Positions 56,884 through 64,000 of a stretch of DNA of 64,000 nt are shown here, piece after piece (positions within the stretch are counted from its first letter, which is position 1; every line of letters starts with the position of its first letter). The translations under genes were made by a program, and so were the position numbers. Below the pieces are notes generated by a model that was not told where the DNA came from, did no database searches, and saw nothing but the letters and a program-made list of their open reading frames with translations. Source of the DNA: Roseisolibacter agri (lineage in GTDB: Bacteria; Gemmatimonadota; Gemmatimonadetes; Gemmatimonadales; Gemmatimonadaceae). The stretch spans positions 367,673 to 431,672 of the forward strand of contig NZ_BRXS01000004.1 of NCBI RefSeq assembly GCF_030159095.1, written 5' to 3'.

Positions 56884-56899
56884 GGGCGGGTAACCGCCC
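56884..56899 (+). terminator. Small GNRA-loop hairpin after rimO
   Basis: A six-bp stem GGGCGG / CCGCCC is closed by GTAA, 27 bases after the rimO stop. It is short and may not end transcription. Confidence 0.35.
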
Positions 56900-56945
56900 G
56901 CCGATCACGGTCGTCCCTCCCGCTGGACCCCTCCAGCAACGATCG

Positions 56946-58361
56946 ATGCCACACCACCCCCACCCGCGGCCGGCGCAGCGCGCGCCCTGGCGCCGCGTCC
57001 GCCCCCAGTCGCCGTCCCGCCGCCTGACTGCGGCCCTGGGCGGAGCCTGCGCGACCGCGCTGCTGACCGTCGGCCTGCTGCAGGGGTGCGCCCAGCGCGC
57101 CGCGGCGCACGGGGCCTCCGCGCGTCGTGCGCCGGCCGCGGCTCGCCGCGACGAGGGGAGCCGCATCGTCCGCATCGCGCTCGCGGTGGGCGCGGCGTCG
57201 CCGCGCATCGCAGCCACCGGCGAGTGGCGGCTCTCCGACGCGAGCGGGCGCGCGGTGCTCGCGCGGGCGACCGACGGCGCCGCGTGGACCTTCGAGCGGC
57301 AGGGCGCGATGCTGCGCGCGGTGGGGCCCGACGGCAACGCGTCGGTGTGGCGTGAGGGGCCGCTGGTGGCACGCGCGGTGGGGCTGGGCGCGGCGCTCTC
57401 GGTCGGCGGCAAGCGGTATCGTGGCGAGCTGCGGGTGTACGCGGCCGACGGCGGCGGCGTCACCGTCGTCAACGCGCTCCCCATCGAGGAGTACCTGCGC
57501 GGCGTGGTGCCGCTGGAGCTCAACGCGTTCGCGCCGGCCGACGCGGCCGCGCTGGAGGCGCAGTCCGTCGCGGCGCGCAGCTACACGTACAGCCGGCTCG
57601 CCGAGTACCTGCCGCGCGCGCAGGCCGAGGCGCGCGCCCGGCAGCCCTACGACATGCGGGCGACCGTCGCCGATCAGGTCTACGGCGGCATGGACGCCGA
57701 GCGCCCCGCGTCGGACCGCGCGATCCGCGCGACGGAAGGATTGGTGCTGCGCTACGGCGGATCCGTCGTGTCCGCGCCCTACTACTCGGCGTGCGGCGGC
57801 GCGACCGCGGCCAGCGTCGAGGCCTTCGGGCCGAGCCAGGAGCCGTACCTGCGCAGCGTGAGCGACCGCATCCCGGGCACGGACCGCCACTACTGCGACG
57901 CGGCCCCGCGCCACCGCTGGACGCGCGAGTGGGACGCCGACGGGCTGCAGGTGGTGCTCGAGCGCTACCTGCGGCGCTACGCGAGCGGCGAGGCCGCGCG
58001 CGCGGCCGGCGCGCCGGTGGGCGTCGTGCGCGCGCTGCAGGTGCAGGGGCACAGCGAATCGGGGCGCGTCGCGGCGCTGGCCGTCTCCACGGACGGCGGA
58101 CGCTACGTCGTGCGGAGCAACGACATCCGCTACGTGCTGCGCTCCGTCGGTGGCGAGATCCTGCCCAGCACCTATTTTTCCGTCGATGCCGCGGTCGACG
58201 GCGACGGCCGCGTGTCGCGCCTGACGCTGCGGGGCAGCGGGAACGGCCACGGCGTCGGCATGTGCCAGTGGGGCGCGATCGGACGCGCGCGCGCCGGCCA
58301 GGACTTCCGCACCATCCTCCGCACGTACTATCCAGGGACCTCGGTTGAGCCAGCCGAATGA
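56946..58361 (+). CDS. SpoIID/LytB-domain protein
   Basis: The 471-residue protein has an N-terminal lipoprotein-like signal (LTVGLLQGCAQ, Cys about residue 48, after an unusually long charged N-terminus). The SpoIID domain starts about residue 165 (VVNALPIEEYLRGVVPLELN), with EAQSVAARSYTYSRL, VYGG, ATEGLVLRYGG, YYSACGGATA and the C-terminal GSGNGHGVGMCQWGAIGRA. SpoIID-type proteins are lytic transglycosylases acting on denuded peptidoglycan; family members in non-sporulating bacteria include amidase enhancers. No endospore genes are seen, so a cell-wall remodelling role is inferred. It leads a run of overlapping genes. Confidence 0.9.
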   Translation: MPHHPHPRPAQRAPWRRVRPQSPSRRLTAALGGACATALLTVGLLQGCAQRAAAHGASARRAPAAARRDEGSRIVRIALAVGAASPRIAATGEWRLSDASGRAVLARATDGAAWTFERQGAMLRAVGPDGNASVWREGPLVARAVGLGAALSVGGKRYRGELRVYAADGGGVTVVNALPIEEYLRGVVPLELNAFAPADAAALEAQSVAARSYTYSRLAEYLPRAQAEARARQPYDMRATVADQVYGGMDAERPASDRAIRATEGLVLRYGGSVVSAPYYSACGGATAASVEAFGPSQEPYLRSVSDRIPGTDRHYCDAAPRHRWTREWDADGLQVVLERYLRRYASGEAARAAGAPVGVVRALQVQGHSESGRVAALAVSTDGGRYVVRSNDIRYVLRSVGGEILPSTYFSVDAAVDGDGRVSRLTLRGSGNGHGVGMCQWGAIGRARAGQDFRTILRTYYPGTSVEPAE

Positions 58362-59274
58362 CCGTGCGCGCGCCGGCCGTCGCGCCGGCGCGCGCACGGT
58401 CGTCGGCATCGCGGCGGCGATCGTCGCGCTGACGGCGGGACGGGCCGCCGGTGCGCAGACGCCGGTGCCGGCCACACCGCCCGCGCCGCGCGACACGGTG
58501 CGCGCGGACTCGGTGCGCGCGGACTCGATCCGCGCCGCGCGCGCCGACTCGCTGCGACGCGCCCCCTCCGACTCGGCCGCGCGCGACAGCGCGGTCGCGC
58601 GGGCGATGCGCGCGGGGCGCATGGGCGGGTCGGTGTTCGACCAGGTGGGCGTCGACCGGCTGCGGCTCTCGACCATCGGCGCATCGATCGGCATCGCGCT
58701 GCCGCGCCGCGTGGAGCCCACGCAGCTGTACGCGGTGTACGCGGACTACGGCGAGATCGCGCGCGGCGTGCGCGTGGTGTTCGAGACGTCGTACTGGACC
58801 TCGCGCTACACGGACGCCGAGGTGCGCGGGCTGGAGCGGGCGATCGGACGCGCGGTCGGCACGGACACGCTGCACTTCGGCCGCATCCGCACGTCGGACC
58901 TGACGCTCGCGACCGACGTGCGCTTCTTTCCGGGCGAGCGGCGCGCGGCCCGGCGCGGCGCGCGCGGCGACGCGGCGGTGCTGCGGCCGTTCGTCGGCGG
59001 TGGCTTCGCGCTGCACTTCCTCGACATCGAGGGCGTGCCGATCAACGATACGTTCGTCGAGCAGTCGCTCGACGGCGTGGGACTCGGCCTCGCCGCGACG
59101 GCGGGGCTGGACGTGGCGCTCCTCCCGAACGTGAGCCTGACGATGCACGCACGGTACGACCTGTTCAGCGGCGCGCACTTCGCGTCGCTGCGCGGCGGCG
59201 GCAGCTACCGCTTCGACGCCTCGAGCGCCACGAGCGCGGCGCGCGCGCTGTTCGCGCCACGGGGGCGTCGATGA
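58345..59274 (+). CDS. Predicted outer-membrane beta-barrel protein of unknown function
   Basis: The 309-residue protein begins at TTG within the spoIID-like gene (17-base overlap). A signal peptide (VVGIAAAIVALTAGRAAGAQ) is followed by a repetitive Arg/Ala/Asp/Ser linker (RADSVRADSIRAARADSLRR, about 55-95). A C-terminal domain of alternating strands follows (LYAVYADYGEIARGVRVVFE, LRPFVGGGFALHFLDIEGV, NVSLTMHARYDLFSG), typical of a small outer-membrane barrel. No family is recognised. It overlaps the next gene by ATGA. Confidence 0.72.
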   Translation: MSQPNDRARAGRRAGARTVVGIAAAIVALTAGRAAGAQTPVPATPPAPRDTVRADSVRADSIRAARADSLRRAPSDSAARDSAVARAMRAGRMGGSVFDQVGVDRLRLSTIGASIGIALPRRVEPTQLYAVYADYGEIARGVRVVFETSYWTSRYTDAEVRGLERAIGRAVGTDTLHFGRIRTSDLTLATDVRFFPGERRAARRGARGDAAVLRPFVGGGFALHFLDIEGVPINDTFVEQSLDGVGLGLAATAGLDVALLPNVSLTMHARYDLFSGAHFASLRGGGSYRFDASSATSAARALFAPRGRR

Positions 59275-60272
59275 CCCAGCCGCTCCGACTCGCGGTCGCC
59301 GGCTGCGGCGCGATCGCGCAGCTCGCGCACCTCCCGGTGCTCGCCAAGATGCGCGGCGTGCAGCTGGTCGCGCTGTGCGACAACGAGGGCGCCCGCGCGC
59401 GCGCGCTCGCCGACCGCTTCGAGGTCCCCGACGTCTTCACCGACCTCGAGGAGCTGCTCGAGGCGGACTCCGTCGACGCGCTGATCGTCGCGACGCCCAA
59501 CCACCTGCACGAGCCGCACGTGCTGAGCGCGCTGCGCGCCGGCGTCGACGTGCTGTGCGAGCGCCCGCTGGCGCTGACGTCGCGCGGCGTGGAGCGCGTG
59601 CTGGCCGCGGCGCAGAAGAGCGGGCGCAAGGTGCTCGTGGGGAACAACCACCGCTTCCGCAGCGACGTGCAGGGGCTGTCGCGCTTCGTGAGCACGGGCG
59701 AGCTGGGACGCGTGGTGGGCGTGCGCGCGGGCGCGTACGCGCCGCGCCCGCCGCAGGGCTGGCGCCAGCGGCGCGCGGAGGCCGGCGGCGGCGCCTTCCT
59801 GGAGCAGGGCTTCAACCTGCTGGACCTCGCGCTCTGGCTGTCGAACTTCGCCCAGCCGGTGCGCGTCTCGGCCCACATGACGCGCGGCCGCGGCGCCAAC
59901 GCGGTCGAGGAGACGATGCTGGTCGGGCTCGAGCTGGAAGGCGACCTCGCCGTCGGGCTGGACGTCTCGTGGGCGTACGTCGGCGAGCGTGAGCGCAGCT
60001 GGTTCGAGGTGCTGTGCTCGCGGGGCAGCGCGCGACTCGCGCCGCTGCGCGTGGTGAAGGAGCTGAACGGCCGTCCGGTGGACGTGTCGCCGTCGGGCGC
60101 GTCGGCGCGCGACAGCGCCTTCCTGCAGTCGTACCGCAGCGAGCTGGCGCACTTCGTCGCGGTGCTGCGCGGCGAGACGCCCTACGAGCCGCCGACCGAC
60201 CAGGTGATCGTCGCGCGCGTGCTGGAGGCGATCTACAAGGCCGCGGACGAGCGCAAGGAAATCCGCCTGTGA
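59271..60272 (+). CDS. Gfo/Idh/MocA-fold protein lacking the usual catalytic residues
   Basis: The 333-residue protein has a Rossmann domain (RLAVAGCGAIAQLAHLPVLA) and a Gfo/Idh/MocA C-terminal domain. The hallmark EKP lysine is replaced: CERPLA with Arg98. The catalytic DxGxH segment reads EQGFN, so Asp is Glu178 and His is Asn182. Thus all three expected catalytic positions differ, although NAD-binding glycine positions (GCGAIA) are kept. It may be an inactive regulator, a binding protein, or an enzyme of altered mechanism. Gene overlaps at both ends (ATGA and GTGA) place it inside an envelope operon. Confidence 0.85.
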   Translation: MTQPLRLAVAGCGAIAQLAHLPVLAKMRGVQLVALCDNEGARARALADRFEVPDVFTDLEELLEADSVDALIVATPNHLHEPHVLSALRAGVDVLCERPLALTSRGVERVLAAAQKSGRKVLVGNNHRFRSDVQGLSRFVSTGELGRVVGVRAGAYAPRPPQGWRQRRAEAGGGAFLEQGFNLLDLALWLSNFAQPVRVSAHMTRGRGANAVEETMLVGLELEGDLAVGLDVSWAYVGERERSWFEVLCSRGSARLAPLRVVKELNGRPVDVSPSGASARDSAFLQSYRSELAHFVAVLRGETPYEPPTDQVIVARVLEAIYKAADERKEIRL

Positions 60273-61720
60273 GGCGCGTGCGCGCGCTCGCGATGGCGCT
60301 GGCCGTCGCGCTCGTCGGACCCCGGACGGCGTCGGCGCAGGGGACGACGGTCACCGTACCGGTGCCGGCCACGCAGGCGGGCCGCGGCGCGGGCGATCGC
60401 GCGGACGCGGCGGCCGACGAGGACGGACGCGCGAGCGGTCGCCTGACGGAGGCCGCGCTCGCGGGCGCCGCGAGCGCCGTGGGTGCGGCGGCGCCGGGGC
60501 CGCCGGAGCCCACGCCCGCCGACGTGCAGGCTGCCGCCGGGATGCGCGTCTACCTGATGACGATCGGGCAGGGTGACGTCGTGTGGGAGCGCTTCGGGCA
60601 CAACGCGCTCTGGATCCAGGACCCCGCGCGCGGCACCGACGTCGCGTACAACTGGGGGATGTTCGACTTCGCGCAGCCGAACTTCCTCGGCCGCTTCCTC
60701 ACCGGCGACACGAAGTACTGGATGGAGGGGTTCGACGCGCGCGCGATGGTGGACCACTATGCGCGCAACGAGAACCGCACCGTGGTCGCGCAGGAGCTGA
60801 ACCTGACGGCCGAGCAGAAGGCGCGGCTGCGCGCGTACGTCGAGTGGAACGCGCGCGAGGCGAACAAGTTCTATCGCTACGACTACTATCGCGACAACTG
60901 CTCGACGCGCGTGCGCGACGCGATCGACCTCGCCGTCGGCGGCGCGCTGCGTCGCGCCATCGGCGGCGCGCCGACGGGCACGTCGTACCGCTCCCACACG
61001 CGTCGCCTGGTCGCCGGCAGCGCCGCGACGTACACCGGCATCCAGCTCGCGCTCGGCCGCCCCGCCGACGCGCCGATCGACGCGTGGGAGGAGAGCTTCG
61101 TCCCGATGCGCCTGATGGAGCACGTGCGCCGCGTGCGCGTGCCGACGGCTGGCGGCGCGCCGCAGCCGCTCGTGCTGCGCACCGACACGCTCTACGCCGC
61201 GCGTCGCGAGGCGGAGCTGGCATCGGCGCCGAGCTACGTCATCGGCTACGCGCTCGCGGGGCTCGCGATCGGCGCGCTGCTGCTGGTGCTCGGTCGCGCG
61301 GGCGCGGCGGGCCGCCGCGGCGCGGACGCGGGCTTCGGGGTGGTCGCGGGGCTGTGGACGCTGATCGTAGGGCTCGCGGGGACCGCGCTGCTGCTCGCCG
61401 GCACGGTGACGAAGCACGTCTTCATGGGCCGCAACGGGAACCTGCTCGCGGTCAGCCCGCTGGGGCTCGTGCTCTTCATCGTGCTGCTGCTCGCGGTCGG
61501 GTACCGGCAGCCCGCGCCGCGCATGCGGTGGCGCGGCCGCGCGGCGAAGCTCGCCGCGCTGCTGGCGGTGCTCACCGTCCTCGGCGCGATCATCACGCTG
61601 CTGCCGCGCGTGGGCCAGGAGAGCACGGAGCTGTTCGCGCTGCTGGTGCCGGTGCACCTCGCGCTCTGGTGGGCGCTGCGCCCGGCGACCGGCGTCACAC
61701 GGCCGCGCTCCGCCGCATAG
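60269..61720 (+). CDS. Lnb-like (DUF4105) membrane protein, candidate lipoprotein N-acyltransferase
   Basis: The 483-residue protein starts at GTG with a signal peptide (LAMALAVALVGPRTASAQ). A periplasmic domain follows with the DUF4105/Lnb signature: ERFGHNALWIQDPARGTDVA with His111, NWGMFDFAQPNFLGRFLTGD, and FYRYDYYRDNCSTRVRD with Cys211. His and Cys make a plausible NlpC/P60-like pair. About five membrane helices form the C-terminus (about 325-475). The DUF4105 domain is named after Lnb, described in Bacteroides as a lipoprotein N-acyltransferase. It directly precedes lnt, which supports a role in lipoprotein maturation, though this is inference. Confidence 0.82.
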   Translation: MRRVRALAMALAVALVGPRTASAQGTTVTVPVPATQAGRGAGDRADAAADEDGRASGRLTEAALAGAASAVGAAAPGPPEPTPADVQAAAGMRVYLMTIGQGDVVWERFGHNALWIQDPARGTDVAYNWGMFDFAQPNFLGRFLTGDTKYWMEGFDARAMVDHYARNENRTVVAQELNLTAEQKARLRAYVEWNAREANKFYRYDYYRDNCSTRVRDAIDLAVGGALRRAIGGAPTGTSYRSHTRRLVAGSAATYTGIQLALGRPADAPIDAWEESFVPMRLMEHVRRVRVPTAGGAPQPLVLRTDTLYAARREAELASAPSYVIGYALAGLAIGALLLVLGRAGAAGRRGADAGFGVVAGLWTLIVGLAGTALLLAGTVTKHVFMGRNGNLLAVSPLGLVLFIVLLLAVGYRQPAPRMRWRGRAAKLAALLAVLTVLGAIITLLPRVGQESTELFALLVPVHLALWWALRPATGVTRPRSAA

Positions 61721-61753
61721 TTGCGCGCGCGGCGCGTCGGGCGTCCGCCCGAC

Positions 61754-63418
61754 GTGACCGCACCACCCACCGAACCGCGGCGCAGACGGCGAGATCCAGC
61801 CCGTCGCGCCGCCAGGCCGCCCGCGCCGAAGGCCGCGCCTCGCACGCGTCTCTCCGCAGATGACGCGCGGGACGTGGGCCTAGCGCTATTGGCCGCTGCG
61901 GTGTTCGCGGTCGCGTTCCCGCCGTTCGACTGGCTCTGGCCGGCGATCGCCGCGCCGGCCATCGTCGCGGTGCTCGTCGCGAAGGCCGCCGAGCGCGATG
62001 CGCCGCGCCGCGCGGTGGCGCTCGCCGCGCTGTTCGCGACCGTCGGATACGGTGCGAACCTGCTCTGGCTGTGGCGCGGGCTCGCGCTCGTCACGTGGTG
62101 GGCACCGGTGGGCTTCGTGTTCGCCGCGCTCTGGCACGGCCTGCTGTTCGGCGCCGTCGTCGGCGGCGGGGGCGCGCTGCTGCACCGGCGCTGGCGCGTG
62201 CCGCCCGTCGGCTGGCTCCCCGTGTGCTGGATCGCATGGGAGACGCTGCTGGCGCATTTCGGCGCGCTGCGCTTCCCGTGGCTGCCGCTCGGACTGGCGA
62301 CCGCCGCGTGGCCCACCCTGGTGCAGGCGGCCGAGCTCGCGGGCGTGAGCGGCCTGAGCGCCGTGCTCGTGCTGTGCGCGGCGCTGCTCGCGTCGGCGTG
62401 GCGGCATCGCGGCCAACGTGTGCGCGGCGCCGTGCACGCGGCGCTGGCCGTCGGCGTGCTCGGCGCGCTGGCGGGCTACGGCGCGTGGCGCGCCCCGCGC
62501 ATCCCGCTGCGTCCACTCGGCCGCGTCGCGGTCGTGCAGCAGAACATGCCGCAGGCGCTGAAGATCCGCGGCGGCGCCGAGGCGCAGTACGTCGGCGTGC
62601 TGACGGCGATGACGCGCGACCTCGCGACGCGGCGCGACGCCCGCCCGCTCGGCCTCGTGCTCTGGCCCGAGACCGCGATGGACGGCTTCCTGGCGGAGCA
62701 TCCGGAGTGGCGCGACTCGCTCGCGGTGGCGGCACGCGTGGCGCGCGCGCCCGTGCTCGCGGGCCTCGTCGACCTGGAAGTCATCGGCGACGGCCGCTTC
62801 CGCATGTACAACGCGGCGACGCTCGTGCGGGCCGATGGAACGCCCGCGCCGGGCGCACCGTACCGCAAGCAGCACCTCGTGCCGATGCTGGAGCGCGTGC
62901 CGCTGCTCGCCGACGCGTCCGACGCGCTGTACGGCGCGGGCTCGGGCCTCGGCGGCTTCTCGCGCGGCGCGGATGCGCGACCCATCACCATCGCGGCGGG
63001 GCGCGTGGGCGCGCTGATCTGCTTCGAGTCCGTGATCCCCGAGGCGGCGCGCCGCGCGCGCGCGGCCGGCGCCGACCTGCTGGCCGTGCTGACGAACGAC
63101 GCGTGGTTCGGCGTCAGCGCGGCGCCGCACCAGCATGCGGCGCACGCGGTGCTGCGCGCGGTGGAGACGCGCGCCGCGGTCGTGCAGGCGGCGAACTCGG
63201 GACCGAGCCTGGTCGTCGACGCGCGCGGTCGCATGTCGCGCGCGACGCCGCTGCTCGCGACGGCGACGCCGGTGTTCGACGTGGCGACCAGCGACGTCCG
63301 CACGCCGTGGGTGCGCTACGGCGACTGGCTCGGCGCCAGCTCTGCGCTGCTGCTCGCGCTGGCGGTGGCCGAGCGGCTCGTGGCGCGGATGGGGCGCTCG
63401 GCGGCGAACCCTGAATGA
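61754..63418 (+). CDS. lnt: Apolipoprotein N-acyltransferase Lnt
   Basis: Lnt adds the third acyl chain to the N-terminal cysteine of lipoproteins in the inner membrane. With the GTG start at 61754 it has 554 residues; a TTG at 61721 directly after the Lnb-like stop is an alternative. About seven membrane helices are followed by a nitrilase domain with the catalytic triad Glu306 (LWPETAMDG), Lys372 (YRKQHLVPMLE) and Cys423 (LICFESVIP). LTNDAWFG and NSGPS are also present. All elements needed for activity are intact. It is the last gene of the run and ends before a bidirectional hairpin. Confidence 0.95.
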   Translation: MTAPPTEPRRRRRDPARRAARPPAPKAAPRTRLSADDARDVGLALLAAAVFAVAFPPFDWLWPAIAAPAIVAVLVAKAAERDAPRRAVALAALFATVGYGANLLWLWRGLALVTWWAPVGFVFAALWHGLLFGAVVGGGGALLHRRWRVPPVGWLPVCWIAWETLLAHFGALRFPWLPLGLATAAWPTLVQAAELAGVSGLSAVLVLCAALLASAWRHRGQRVRGAVHAALAVGVLGALAGYGAWRAPRIPLRPLGRVAVVQQNMPQALKIRGGAEAQYVGVLTAMTRDLATRRDARPLGLVLWPETAMDGFLAEHPEWRDSLAVAARVARAPVLAGLVDLEVIGDGRFRMYNAATLVRADGTPAPGAPYRKQHLVPMLERVPLLADASDALYGAGSGLGGFSRGADARPITIAAGRVGALICFESVIPEAARRARAAGADLLAVLTNDAWFGVSAAPHQHAAHAVLRAVETRAAVVQAANSGPSLVVDARGRMSRATPLLATATPVFDVATSDVRTPWVRYGDWLGASSALLLALAVAERLVARMGRSAANPE

Positions 63419-63460
63419 CGACGCGGGCGGCGCGCCCGTGAGAGCGTGCCGCCCGCGTCG
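63419..63460. terminator. Bidirectional hairpin terminator
   Basis: A perfect 13-bp stem (CGACGCGGGCGGC and complement), extendable by a G-T and further pairs, lies between the convergent lnt and PEP-CTERM genes. Confidence 0.75.
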
Positions 63461-63481
63461 CGACCTCAGCTCCGGTGCCCG

Positions 63482-64000
63482 TCAGCTCGCGCGGCGCCGG
63501 CGCAGCGCGGAGGTCCCGGCGAGCACCAGCAGGCCCGTGCCCATGAGCGCGTAGGTCGCCGGCTCCGGCACCGTCGACGCGGTCGTCACGGCGGCGACGT
63601 CGATCCCTGTCACGACGGTCGGGCGCGCATCGGTCGTGATCGTCACCTGATTGATCGTCGACGACGAGAGGATGCCGTCGCGCAGCACGACGCCGAAGAA
63701 GCCCGTCTGCTCGCCGCCGAGCTGATACTGGACCGTCCGGCCGGCGGACGGCGTGCCGTCGCTCGCCGACTCCTCGGTGGCGCCGAACGGGAACGGGTCG
63801 TTGAAGCTCACGGTGACCGTGGCCGCGCCCGGGTTGTCGGCGCCGAGGAAGGAGAGGCCGAAGCCGAGCGCCGCAGCGCCCGGGGCGAAGCTGAACGCGT
63901 TGCCGCCTTCCGTCTGGTGGAGGAAGAGCGCCGGCGCGCTGCCGAACGTGCCGAGCTCCATGAAGGCGTTCGTCGACACGCCCACGCCGCCGATGCTCGA
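63482..64000 (-). CDS. PEP-CTERM sorting-domain protein, C-terminal part
   Basis: The frame is open to the window edge, so the gene starts beyond 64000 and only about 172 C-terminal residues are seen. The end VPEPATYALMGTGLLVLAGT then SALRRRRAS is a standard PEP-CTERM signal: a PEP motif, a hydrophobic helix and a basic tail. Such proteins are sorted by an exosortase, which is not in the window. The visible ectodomain is beta-rich (ATVTVSFNDPFPFGATEE, TINQVTITTDARPTVV) with no recognised family. Confidence 0.9.
   Translation of the reverse strand, partial: SSIGGVGVSTNAFMELGTFGSAPALFLHQTEGGNAFSFAPGAAALGFGLSFLGADNPGAATVTVSFNDPFPFGATEESASDGTPSAGRTVQYQLGGEQTGFFGVVLRDGILSSSTINQVTITTDARPTVVTGIDVAAVTTASTVPEPATYALMGTGLLVLAGTSALRRRRAS

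Overview
The window is about 64 kb of very GC-rich bacterial chromosome with dense, mostly intact genes and no rRNA, tRNA, CRISPR array, insertion sequence or prophage that I can see. Several traits together suggest a member of the Gemmatimonadota (Gemmatimonas/Gemmatirosa-like): a short primary-type sigma factor, families of Ig-like lipoproteins, TonB-plug proteins with carboxypeptidase-regulatory-like domains, a PEP-CTERM protein, a bacillithiol deacetylase beside kynurenine genes, and a Lnb-like (DUF4105) protein. This is an inference from gene content and not a database result.

Layout. 1-8.7 kb: end of pgsA, cinA, grpE-dnaJ, an unknown lipoprotein, iscS-mnmA, and a zinc-ribbon membrane protein. 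8.7-11.6 kb (minus): bshB1-kynA-kynB and a small lipoprotein gene. 11.8-20.8 kb (minus): a MacAB/TolC-like export locus in the order TolC, membrane fusion protein, ATPase, then four FtsX/MacB-type permeases in an A-B-A-B pattern; a heptamer-repeat hairpin lies exactly at the junction of the two pairs. 21-31.7 kb: a secreted unknown, a creatininase-family hydrolase, a very large NtrY-like sensor kinase, a pseudokinase-kinase fusion, an aldehyde dehydrogenase, an FKBP lipoprotein and a diguanylate cyclase. 32-39.8 kb: parA-parB with perfect palindromes at the parA start, comM, larE with a small LarE-tail paralogue, thpR, a membrane-anchored protein, an NtrX-like sigma-54 regulator and a small membrane protein. 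39.8-46.7 kb: two barrel-less TonB-plug paralogues, a second aldehyde dehydrogenase, signal peptidase I and a primary-type sigma factor. 47.4-55.3 kb: three Ig-like lipoproteins, with yajQ between the first and second. 55.4-63.4 kb: rimO, then a tightly overlapping run spoIID-like / outer-membrane barrel / Gfo-Idh-like protein lacking its catalytic residues / Lnb-like / lnt. The window ends inside a PEP-CTERM protein gene.

The common thread is the cell envelope. There are many predicted lipoproteins, a signal peptidase, and two unrelated candidate lipoprotein N-acylation enzymes (Lnb-like and Lnt) side by side. That adjacency, the ABAB permease array and the LarE-tail paralogue are the most unusual features. 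Start codons were often moved downstream to the position that fits the protein family; GTG and TTG starts are common. Several genes have a -10-like hexamer only 5-9 bases before the start codon, which suggests leaderless transcripts.
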